A stretch of DNA of 13,327 bases from Sulfurimonas sp. Lineage in GTDB: Bacteria > Campylobacterota > Campylobacteria > Campylobacterales > Sulfurimonadaceae. Of the stretch, positions 7,551 through 13,327 are shown one piece after another; the stretch's first letter is position 1; every line of letters begins with the position of its first letter. A program made the position numbers and the translations under genes. The DNA is taken from NCBI GenBank assembly GCA_027063585.1, contig JAMORM010000005.1, positions 1 to 13,327 on the forward strand. Reading direction: 5' to 3'. The notes under the pieces were generated by a model. That model was not told where the DNA came from and made no database searches. It worked only from the letters and a program-made list of their open reading frames with translations.

Positions 7551-7862
7551 TTACTCGTCATTTTTTGGACATATCTCTTTTGCTGTAAACCATTTTGCTA
7601 TACCTTCATCATTATAATGATATTCTCTTTGAGACGGAGGTATAACGCTGTTTCTCATTTTAGCTCTTACAATACCAACAACTACAAACATTATAAGTAA
7701 AGTTGCTCCTGCTATAAAATAATCATACAAATACCACGCTGTTAAAGCAGTTATAAGAGGAGTAAACTGTAATAAAAATTTTATTAACATTGCAATGAGT
7801 TGACACTTTTTTGTATGCAAAACAGGCGTAGGTTCTATTAAATCTATATAATTATTTTTCAT
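7551..7862 (-). CDS. Two-helix membrane protein, unknown function
   Basis: A 103-aa protein I do not recognise. Two hydrophobic segments at about 23-45 and 48-66 form a helical hairpin, followed by a basic stretch (RAKMR, 66-70) and a polar tail with Trp91 and Cys98. By the positive-inside rule both ends are probably cytoplasmic. The start codon has no Shine-Dalgarno and lies exactly one promoter spacing downstream of TGATATAAT on the same strand, suggesting a leaderless message. It is divergent from htpG and convergent with the CopD-like gene, with only 2 bp between stop codons. Confidence 0.72.
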   Translation of the reverse strand: MKNNYIDLIEPTPVLHTKKCQLIAMLIKFLLQFTPLITALTAWYLYDYFIAGATLLIMFVVVGIVRAKMRNSVIPPSQREYHYNDEGIAKWFTAKEICPKNDE

Positions 7863-7868
7863 TCAAAC

Positions 7869-7877
7869 ATTATATCA
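7869..7877 (-). promoter_or_regulatory. Extended -10 promoter placing +1 on the start codon
   Basis: The minus strand reads TGATATAAT, a perfect extended -10 element. Counting the last T as -7 puts +1 on the A of the ATG at 7862. The six bases between (GTTTGA) leave no room for a ribosome binding site. Confidence 0.5.
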
Positions 7878-7931
7878 AAAATAAAAAAAGAACAAACTTG
7901 AGTTAAATTGACTAAAGAATATTGATAAAAC

Positions 7932-7960
7932 TTGCAACTATTAACTTTTTTTGGTAAAAT
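7932..7960 (+). promoter_or_regulatory. htpG promoter (-35 and -10)
   Basis: TTGCAA (7932-7937) and TAAAAT (7955-7960) are separated by 17 bp, a standard sigma-70 spacing. The transcript start would be near 7967, followed by AAAGGA and the ATG at 7992. No CIRCE element for HrcA was found here. Confidence 0.5.
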
Positions 7961-7991
7961 ACTGTCAAATTTCAAAAAAAGGATTACTATT

Positions 7992-9923
7992 ATGGCTAAA
8001 CATCAATTTCAAACAGAAGCAAATCAAATTTTACAACTAATGATTCATTCACTCTATTCAAACAAGGAGATTTTTCTTCGTGAATTGATTTCAAATGCAT
8101 CGGATGCACTTGATAAACTCAATATGTTGGTTTTAACAAATGAAGAGTATAAGGGCGTAAAATTTGATCCTAGAATCGACATAAAAAGAGATAAAGAGAA
8201 TAAATTACTGACTATATCTGATACCGGAATAGGTATGAACGAAGTAGATTTAATGAACAATCTTGGAACAATTGCAAAATCAGGGACAAAAGCATTTTTA
8301 GAAAATATGACAGGCGACCAAAAAGTTGATTCTCATCTAATCGGTCAATTTGGAGTAGGTTTTTATGCTGCATTTATGGTGGCTGATACAGTTGAGGTTA
8401 TCACGAAAAAAGCAGGTGAAGAGCAGGCATATAAATGGATAAGTACGGGCAACGGCGAATTTGAAATACAAGAGACTACAAAAGAGGGTCATGGAACAGA
8501 AATTATTCTGCATTTAAATGAAGGAGAAGAGGAATTTTTAGAAGAGTATCGTATCGAAGCAATTGTGAAAAAATACTCTAATCACATTCCCTTCCCTATT
8601 TTTATGGACAAAGAAAAGCATATTCCAGCAGTTACTGACGATGATGGTAAAGAGACAGAGCCTGCACGTACTGAAATAGAAAACGTACAAATCAACTCTG
8701 CAAATGCTCTTTGGACAATTTCTAAAAATGAACTGACTGATGATGATTATAAATCATTTTATGAAACATTGGCACATTCAAATGAAGAGCCTCTAAAATG
8801 GATGCATCATAAAGCAGAGGGTGCTATTGAATATACAACACTCTTTTATATTCCAAGTAAAGCACCGATGGATATCTTCAGAGTAGATTATCAACCTGGT
8901 GTAAAACTTTATATAAATCGTGTGTTTATTACAGATGATGACAAAGATTTAATGCCTACATACTTACGTTTTTTACGTGGTGTAATTGATTCTAAAGATT
9001 TACCGTTAAATGTTTCTCGTGAAATCTTACAATCAAATCCTGTAATGGCAAAAATTAAAAATGCTTCGGTTAAAAAGGTGCTTTCTGAACTTGCAAAAAT
9101 GATGAAAAAAGAACCTGAAAAATATGATACATTCTATACAGAATTTGGGAATGTTCTAAAAGAAGGGCTCTATAATGATTTTGCAAATAGAGAGAAAATT
9201 TTAGAATTGTTAAAATTCCATACTTTAAATTCTGATGAAATGACAACTATAGAAGAGTTTGTCAAAAATATTAATGAAGACAAGGTAAATGGCGAAGCCA
9301 GAGAGGGTGATCTGGATCAGAAGAAAGAAATTTACTATCTAGCAAGTAAAGGTTCTATAGATATGCTTAAACATTCTCCTGTTCTAGAGAAATTTAAAGC
9401 ACGCGGTATAGATGTATTGCTTTTAAACGAAGAAGTAGATACTATCATCTTCCCAATGGTTACAGAGTACAAAGAGTACAAGCTTATACCGGCAACAGAT
9501 GCAAAATTTGAGGAGAGCGAAGAAGATAAAAAAGCAAAAGAAGAGTTAACAAAAGAGTATGAAGGACTTGCAAAAGAGTTTAAAGAAACTCTAGGTGAAT
9601 CGGTCAAAGAAGTTGAAGTGACAACTGAACTTACTGAATCTCCTGTGGCACTTAAAATAGACAAAGAAGATCCTTCTTATATGATGGCACAGATGATGAA
9701 ACAAATGGGACAGGGTGGTGATGTGCCGGAGCCAGCACCAATTTTACAAATCAACCCTAAACATGAATTGATTGAAAAGTTAAAAAATTCAAGTGATCAA
9801 AACCTAATTGAAGATGCCGCACATGTATTATTTGACCAGGCAAAGCTTTTTGACGGCAGAGAACTTGATGATACAGCAGACTTTGCAATGAGACTCAATA
9901 GAATCATTACAAAAGCGGTATAA
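7992..9923 (+). CDS. htpG: Molecular chaperone HtpG (bacterial Hsp90)
   Basis: A cytoplasmic ATP-dependent chaperone, dimeric in the family, that helps fold or remodel client proteins. From ATG 7992 it is 643 aa. The N-terminal GHKL ATPase shows E31 and N35 in LRELISNASDALDKL (29-43), DTGIGM (77-82) and the lid-side glycine motif GQFGVGF (118-124). The middle domain carries NVSREILQSNP with the ATP-contacting Arg. The C-terminal part contains the expected acidic and Met-rich stretch (SYMMAQMMKQMGQG) and the helical dimerisation region. ATG 7992 is chosen because AAAGGA lies 8 bases upstream and MAKHQFQTEANQ is the family N-terminus; an in-frame TTG at 7932 lies in the -35 region. It appears to be a single-gene transcript ending in a hairpin. 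Confidence 0.97.
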   Translation: MAKHQFQTEANQILQLMIHSLYSNKEIFLRELISNASDALDKLNMLVLTNEEYKGVKFDPRIDIKRDKENKLLTISDTGIGMNEVDLMNNLGTIAKSGTKAFLENMTGDQKVDSHLIGQFGVGFYAAFMVADTVEVITKKAGEEQAYKWISTGNGEFEIQETTKEGHGTEIILHLNEGEEEFLEEYRIEAIVKKYSNHIPFPIFMDKEKHIPAVTDDDGKETEPARTEIENVQINSANALWTISKNELTDDDYKSFYETLAHSNEEPLKWMHHKAEGAIEYTTLFYIPSKAPMDIFRVDYQPGVKLYINRVFITDDDKDLMPTYLRFLRGVIDSKDLPLNVSREILQSNPVMAKIKNASVKKVLSELAKMMKKEPEKYDTFYTEFGNVLKEGLYNDFANREKILELLKFHTLNSDEMTTIEEFVKNINEDKVNGEAREGDLDQKKEIYYLASKGSIDMLKHSPVLEKFKARGIDVLLLNEEVDTIIFPMVTEYKEYKLIPATDAKFEESEEDKKAKEELTKEYEGLAKEFKETLGESVKEVEVTTELTESPVALKIDKEDPSYMMAQMMKQMGQGGDVPEPAPILQINPKHELIEKLKNSSDQNLIEDAAHVLFDQAKLFDGRELDDTADFAMRLNRIITKAV

Positions 9924-9927
9924 CTTT

Positions 9928-9960
9928 TTTGAATGAGTGTAATTGTAGCACTCATTCAAA
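9928..9960 (+). terminator. Perfect 12-bp hairpin after htpG
   Basis: TTTGAATGAGTG (9928-9939) and CACTCATTCAAA (9949-9960) are exact inverse complements around a 9-base loop, starting 4 bases after the htpG stop. The position fits a terminator. The following bases (CTCTCTCCTATTATTTC) are pyrimidine-rich but not a clean T run, so it may instead protect the 3' end or have another role. Confidence 0.55.
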
Positions 9961-10004
9961 CTCTCTCCTATTATTTCTCATTTTCTAGTTACTTAACACA
10001 AAAA

Positions 10005-10015
10005 TATGATATCTT
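10005..10015 (+). promoter_or_regulatory. -10 region abutting the Hpt-like start codon
   Basis: Two readings are possible. TATGAT at 10005-10010 would start transcription at about 10016-10017. The extended-type TGATATCTT at 10007-10015 would start it at 10022. Both positions coincide with in-frame ATG codons (10016 and 10022), and no Shine-Dalgarno is present. Confidence 0.35.
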
Positions 10016-10531
10016 ATGTTTATGTTGAAAAAATTGAAATTCTTTATGAAATCATCAAATGATCAATCTGTTACGCAAATGTTACATGATGCAAAAAAAA
10101 TATGTGCTGTATTGGCAACAGGTATATTGAGTAATTTAAAAATACAGAATTACAAGTATGATATCTCAATTGCTGTACGTGAATTAGGATTAGATAAAGA
10201 ACTAGTAACTCAACTAGTTGATGATTATGTAGCACAAGTTATTAAAGCGGTTGTTCAATTTGAAGATTACTTGAGTACACTTCAAAATTCACAAGACAAT
10301 CATAATGATTTAGATTATACTGCATTTCGGGAATTGGCACATAAAAATCTAGGTGTTGCAAGAAATCTACGTATAAAAGATGCAGAAATATTACTGTATG
10401 AATTGATGAAAAAAGATGATTTGGATTATCTGCTTGCCTGCTTAGAGGCTTTAAAGGTTTGTGCTATTAAGTTAAGCCCAAAATGCGCTTATGATACTCT
10501 TAAACTCATTGAAGTGAAAAGTGCTTTGTAA
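10016..10531 (+). CDS. Hpt-like (histidine phosphotransfer) protein
   Basis: A 171-aa soluble helical protein. Residues about 50-155 fit a four-helix Hpt domain: ISIAVRELGLDKELVTQLVDDYV (50-72) resembles the usual entry helix 'lgld.e...lle.f', and FRELAHKNLGVARNLRIKDA (104-123) resembles the phosphoacceptor helix 'lAHtLKGvAanlG...l', with His109 as the candidate phosphorylated residue. The Lys normally three residues after the His is Leu112, though Gly113 is kept, so activity is uncertain. In the family such proteins relay phosphate between histidine kinases and response regulators; no kinase or regulator is nearby. The start could be ATG 10016, 10022 or 10046; none has a Shine-Dalgarno. An Hpt-fold protein without relay function is the main alternative. 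Confidence 0.6.
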   Translation: MFMLKKLKFFMKSSNDQSVTQMLHDAKKICAVLATGILSNLKIQNYKYDISIAVRELGLDKELVTQLVDDYVAQVIKAVVQFEDYLSTLQNSQDNHNDLDYTAFRELAHKNLGVARNLRIKDAEILLYELMKKDDLDYLLACLEALKVCAIKLSPKCAYDTLKLIEVKSAL

Positions 10532-10536
10532 AACGC

Positions 10537-10707
10537 TTATCTATTTTTTAAAGATTGGGAAACTTGTTCAAGTTTTCCTTTTGCTTTCATGGATACTTTT
10601 GCTTCTTTTTTATGTATAGGAAGAGAAAATGCCAAAAGTATAAAAATAAATGAGAAGACAATTGCACTTAAAATACTAAGAACCAGTTTGAGTTTAAAAT
10701 CTTTCAC
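10537..10707 (-). CDS. 56-aa single-helix membrane protein (GTG start)
   Basis: A short frame that starts with GTG at 10707. AAAGGA lies just upstream and overlaps the TAA stop of the preceding gene (10717-10719), so the two genes are 9 bp apart and probably translated in series. The peptide begins VKDFKLKLVL, has one hydrophobic helix at about residues 7-30 (many Phe, Ile and Leu), then a polar basic tail of 26 residues (KKEAK, KAKGK) ending KNR. It is likely anchored in the inner membrane. It ends 5 bp from the stop of the convergent Hpt-like gene. No family is recognised. The well-placed ribosome binding site and the membrane-plus-basic layout make it a credible gene. Confidence 0.68.
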   Translation of the reverse strand: MKDFKLKLVLSILSAIVFSFIFILLAFSLPIHKKEAKVSMKAKGKLEQVSQSLKNR

Positions 10708-10716
10708 ATTTTTCCT

Positions 10717-11022
10717 TTAAGAATTTTCTTTTTGCTCATTTGTCATATAAATCCAAAATTCTTTATGGCTGTAACCCTTGTTAAGAAAAAAGAGTTGTAA
10801 AATTGCTACTCTGTAGAGCGTTACAAGCATTTTGGCATAAGGAATAAGAAGACTTAATCGTATTAAAAGAGGTTGTTCTTTGTCTCCTTTGGATTCTATC
10901 ATCTCTTTCATTCCAATATTGTTACTCAAATACATTCCAAACATAATGGAAAATGCAAAATTTAAAATGAGTCCAAAAATTATATATGCTATAAAATTTT
11001 GTTCGTACATACCTGCTATCAT
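10717..11022 (-). CDS. Small two-helix membrane protein, unknown function
   Basis: A 101-aa protein not recognised as a family member. A hydrophobic helix at about 9-33 is followed by a charged loop (38-50, MKEMIESKGDKEQ) and a second hydrophobic region at about 52-80, then a polar tail. AGGAAG lies 9 bases before the ATG at 11022, and TATAAT on the same strand lies about 24 bases before it. A second ATG (residue 5) is an alternative start. It is the first gene of a two-gene unit with the 56-aa membrane protein, and is divergent from oadG. Confidence 0.75.
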   Translation of the reverse strand: MIAGMYEQNFIAYIIFGLILNFAFSIMFGMYLSNNIGMKEMIESKGDKEQPLLIRLSLLIPYAKMLVTLYRVAILQLFFLNKGYSHKEFWIYMTNEQKENS

Positions 11023-11045
11023 CTGAAAAAACTTCCTATTTTTTA

Positions 11046-11051
11046 ATTATA
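11046..11051 (-). promoter_or_regulatory. -10 box of the small membrane protein pair
   Basis: A perfect TATAAT on the minus strand predicts a start near 11039 and a 17-base leader carrying AGGAAG. Confidence 0.45.
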
Positions 11052-11090
11052 TATGAGTATTTTATCCAAAAAGTATTAGTGTTTGGTTTA

Positions 11091-11128
11091 AGTAATAAAA
11101 TTAAATTACTAAAAAGTAACAATACTTT
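11091..11128. promoter_or_regulatory. Two adjacent small dyads upstream of oadG
   Basis: AGTAAT (11091-11096) mirrors ATTACT (11105-11110), and AAAGTA (11113-11118) mirrors TACTTT (11123-11128). They lie between the divergent promoters and could be operator sites, but the region is extremely AT-rich and chance is a real alternative. Confidence 0.2.
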
Positions 11129-11176
11129 ATTAATTTAAAAATAAACAATCTTTTAAAAACTTTATTTAAACATCTT

Positions 11177-11187
11177 TATACTATACT
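11177..11187 (+). promoter_or_regulatory. oadG-oadA promoter -10 region
   Basis: Two overlapping TATACT boxes (11177-11182 and 11182-11187) lie about 35 bases before oadG. The short leader contains AAAGGGTGA (11208-11216) as ribosome binding site and a four-codon frame, ATG AAT AAA GGG TGA (11201-11215), which overlaps it. Confidence 0.4.
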
Positions 11188-11219
11188 AAGCCCACAAATT
11201 ATGAATAAAGGGTGATTTT

Positions 11220-11453
11220 ATGGAAACTAACCTCGTAATGGAGGGAGTTAAGTTTATGTTTTTAGGAATGGGAACTGTGTTCACGTTCTTAGTTATAATG
11301 ATAGGCGCAGTGAACCTGATGTCATTCATTATACATAAGTTTTTCCCTGAACCACATGCAGCGGATGATACTGTATCTGGCAGTACACAAAAAGACAATA
11401 AAAAAATAGTTGCGGCAATAACTGCTGCAATAGCACATCATAGACAAGGTTAA
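11220..11453 (+). CDS. oadG: OadG-family small subunit of a Na+-pumping decarboxylase
   Basis: A 77-aa protein with one membrane helix (about 12-40, LGMGTVFTFLVIMIGAVNLM), preceded by a short amphipathic start and followed by a polar linker and a tail IVAAITAAIAHHRQG (63-77). The 'GM..VF.FL' helix and the 'aAI.aAi..hr' tail are characteristic of OadG, the gamma subunit that anchors the biotin-carrying alpha subunit to the membrane beta subunit. The two terminal His residues recall the Zn-binding tail described for OadG. A Shine-Dalgarno lies just upstream. It sits 8 bp before oadA, as expected for the gamma-alpha-beta order. Confidence 0.88.
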   Translation: METNLVMEGVKFMFLGMGTVFTFLVIMIGAVNLMSFIIHKFFPEPHAADDTVSGSTQKDNKKIVAAITAAIAHHRQG

Positions 11454-11461
11454 GGATAATA

Positions 11462-13261
11462 ATGGCTAAGAAATTTATAGATGTAATGGATACAACTTTC
11501 AGAGATGGATTCCAATCAGTATTTGGTGGACGCGTATTGATGGAAGACTTTTTTCCGGCAGTTGAAGCCGCAAAAATGGCAGGTATTAACCACTTTGAAT
11601 TTGGTGGTGGAGCAAGATTTCAATCTTTGTACTTTTATTTAAGAGAAGATGCATTTGAAATGATGGATAGATTCCGTAAAATTGTAGGACCTGAAGCAAA
11701 CTTGCAGACACTCGCGCGTGGCGTAAATACTGTGATGCTTGATACAGGTTCAAAAGAACTTATAGATTTACATGCAAAAATGTTTAAAAAACACGGAACA
11801 ACTACGATTCGTAATTTTGATGCATTAAATGATGTGGAAAATTTAAAATATTCTGCTGACAGAATTAAACATCATGGTTTAAAGCATGAAGCTGTTGTTA
11901 CAATGATGGATTTACCACCGGGATGTCATGGTGCTCATAATGTTGAGTTTTACGAAAAAACACTTCGTGATATTTTAGATAGTGGTCTTCCGTATGACAG
12001 CATTTGTTTTAAAGATGCAAGTGGTACGTCTAATCCTCAAAAAGTTTTCGAAACAATTCAAATGGCTAGAAAGCTTTTAGGCGATGATACTCATATTCGT
12101 TTACATACACATGAAACTGCAGGTGTTTCTGTTGCTGCTTATATGGCTGCACTTGAAGCAGGTGTTGATGGTATTGATATGGCTGCTGCTCCTGTAAGTG
12201 GTGGTACATCGCAACCTGATATTTTAACAATGTTACATGCAACAAAGGGAATGAATTATGACCTTGGTGGACTTGAACTTGGTAAAATTCTTACATATGA
12301 GAAAGAGTTGCAATCATGTTTGAGTGATTATTTTATGCCTCCTGAAGCAACAATGGTTTCTCCAATTATTCCATTTTCTCCAATGCCGGGCGGTGCATTG
12401 ACTGCGAATACACAGATGATGCGCGATAACGGTATAATGGATAAATTTCCAGATGTAATAGCTGCAATGCAAGAAGTAGTAGAAAAAGGTGGTTACGGTA
12501 CTTCTGTGACACCTGTTTCCCAGTTTTATTTCCAACAGGCACTTAATAATGTAATGCAGGGACCATGGAAAGTAATTGCTCCGGGTTATGGAAAAATGGT
12601 ACTTGGATATTTTGGAAAAACGCCGGTTGAACCGGATCCTGAGATAGTAAAAATTGCTTCTGAGCAGTTAAAACTTGAGCCAACAACCCAAAAAGCACTT
12701 GATTTGGCTGATGCAGATCCTGCAAAATCTTTAGAAAGTTGGATTAACAGACTTAAAGATGAAAATATAGAAATAACAGAAGAAAATATTTTTATAGCTG
12801 CAGCATGTCAGGAAAAAGGAATTACATACCTTAAGGGTGAAGGCGAATTAAATGTTCGTAAAATATCAGAAATGAAAAAAGATTGTGAAGAAGGAAGTTC
12901 AATGGGTAGCGGAAATTATACAGTAGTTGTAGATGGTCAGAAATTTAGTGTTCAAGTAGCAGAGGGTAATGCAGATATTCAAGTGACGGCAGTAAACGGT
13001 GAGAGTGCTGCTTCAGAAACTTCGGCAGCTCCGGCAGCATCAGGAAATGATACAGAAATTAAAGCATTGCTTCCGGGTAATGTTTGGAAAATTGTTGCCA
13101 ATCCGGGTCAAAGTGTAAATGAAGGTGACGTTATTATGATTCTTGAATCTATGAAAATGGAAATTGATGTAGTAGCACCTCGCGGCGGTGTAGTGAAGTC
13201 TATCAACGTAGCTACAAATGATAAAGTTGTAGAAGGTCAAGTCGTAGCAGTCTTAGGATAA
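11462..13261 (+). CDS. oadA: Oxaloacetate decarboxylase alpha / pyruvate carboxylase B-type subunit
   Basis: A 599-aa carboxyltransferase fused to a biotin carrier domain. In the family it moves carboxyl from oxaloacetate to biotin, or the reverse in pyruvate carboxylase. The TIM-barrel metal site is visible: Asp15 in FRDGFQS, Lys184 in FKDASG, and His215 and His217 in LHTHETAG. SGGTSQPD (246-253) is also kept. The middle conserved carboxylase region runs to about 470, then an Ala/Ser-rich linker (about 513-529), then a biotinyl domain with ESMKME (562-567); Lys565 lies 34 residues from the end, as is standard. Several signatures differ from textbook OadA: RDGFQS for RDAHQS, and GARFQS in place of GATFDV. 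AAGGATA precedes the ATG. It lies between oadG and a probable oadB, so a Na+-linked decarboxylase is favoured over a soluble carboxylase. Confidence 0.9.
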   Translation: MAKKFIDVMDTTFRDGFQSVFGGRVLMEDFFPAVEAAKMAGINHFEFGGGARFQSLYFYLREDAFEMMDRFRKIVGPEANLQTLARGVNTVMLDTGSKELIDLHAKMFKKHGTTTIRNFDALNDVENLKYSADRIKHHGLKHEAVVTMMDLPPGCHGAHNVEFYEKTLRDILDSGLPYDSICFKDASGTSNPQKVFETIQMARKLLGDDTHIRLHTHETAGVSVAAYMAALEAGVDGIDMAAAPVSGGTSQPDILTMLHATKGMNYDLGGLELGKILTYEKELQSCLSDYFMPPEATMVSPIIPFSPMPGGALTANTQMMRDNGIMDKFPDVIAAMQEVVEKGGYGTSVTPVSQFYFQQALNNVMQGPWKVIAPGYGKMVLGYFGKTPVEPDPEIVKIASEQLKLEPTTQKALDLADADPAKSLESWINRLKDENIEITEENIFIAAACQEKGITYLKGEGELNVRKISEMKKDCEEGSSMGSGNYTVVVDGQKFSVQVAEGNADIQVTAVNGESAASETSAAPAASGNDTEIKALLPGNVWKIVANPGQSVNEGDVIMILESMKMEIDVVAPRGGVVKSINVATNDKVVEGQVVAVLG

Positions 13262-13265
13262 ATAA

Positions 13266-13327
13266 ATGAAAAATATTGTAATTAAATTACTTGCATCCAT
13301 GATGCTTTTCGCATTTGCCTTTTCGGC
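13266..13327 (+). CDS. Start of a membrane or exported protein, probably OadB (partial)
   Basis: Only the first 20 codons are in the window, beginning MKNIVIKLLASMMLFAFAFS. This looks like a signal peptide or first membrane helix: two Lys, then a hydrophobic run. AGGATAA from the end of oadA is the ribosome binding site, and only 4 bp separate the genes. After oadG-oadA the expected gene is oadB, the membrane beta subunit that couples decarboxylation to Na+ export. The visible residues alone cannot prove this. Confidence 0.6.
   Translation, partial: MKNIVIKLLASMMLFAFAFS

Noticed and set aside
7932..7991. N-terminal extension of HtpG by 20 residues from an in-frame TTG
   Set aside because: The TTG is part of the likely -35 box, has no ribosome binding site, and the extension is not part of the HtpG family; ATG 7992 has a good SD.
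9928..9960. CIRCE element (HrcA operator) near htpG
   Set aside because: CIRCE reads CACTC-N9-GAGTG; this repeat reads GAGTG-N9-CACTC and lies after, not before, the gene.
1..13327. Mobile elements, CRISPR, tRNA, toxin-antitoxin or defence system
   Set aside because: No transposase, direct-repeat array, tRNA cloverleaf, integrase or recognisable defence domains were found on either strand.

Overview
The window looks like chromosomal DNA from a Campylobacterota (Epsilonproteobacteria) bacterium, most likely a Sulfurimonas-like free-living chemolithotroph. This rests on low GC, short intergenic gaps, AT-rich promoters with good TATAAT boxes but poor -35 boxes, a class II DAHP synthase, a YceI-like secreted protein, and a divergent OadG/OadA pair in a sodium-pump decarboxylase locus. 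The genus is an inference from gene style; no marker gene is present. No tRNA, rRNA, CRISPR array, insertion sequence or prophage gene was seen.

Layout, left to right. (1) 1-657, minus: the N-terminal part of a diguanylate cyclase cut off by the window edge, divergent from (2) aroG at 782-2131, plus. (3) 2208-5909, minus: four co-directional genes in transcription order DUF808 membrane protein, uup (ABC-F ATPase), queF (preQ0 reductase), and a small protein that looks like a catalytically dead QueF relative. The last three are overlapped or separated by 1 bp. (4) 6009-7548, plus: a secreted YceI-like protein, a small degenerate GGDEF-like protein, and a four-helix CopD-like membrane protein with a TTG start. 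(5) 7551-7862, minus: a two-helix membrane protein of unknown function. (6) 7992-9923, plus: htpG, followed by a perfect 12-bp hairpin, then an Hpt-like protein (10016-10531). (7) 10537-11022, minus: two small unknown membrane proteins; the second (56 aa, GTG start) is easily missed. (8) 11220 to the end, plus: oadG, oadA and the first codons of a third gene, probably oadB.

How the genes work together. OadG and OadA, with the presumed OadB, would form a membrane decarboxylase linking oxaloacetate/pyruvate interconversion to Na+ transport. QueF makes preQ1 for queuosine in tRNA, and Uup acts at the ribosome or on DNA intermediates, so the uup-queF pairing has a translation flavour. The DGC, the GGDEF-like protein and the Hpt-like protein are signalling parts without their partners in view.

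No clear new multi-gene system is visible. The items most worth a second look are the QueF-derived pseudoenzyme coupled to queF, two genes whose promoters sit so close to the start codon that leaderless mRNAs are predicted, the OadA with altered signature motifs, and the unannotated 56-aa membrane protein.
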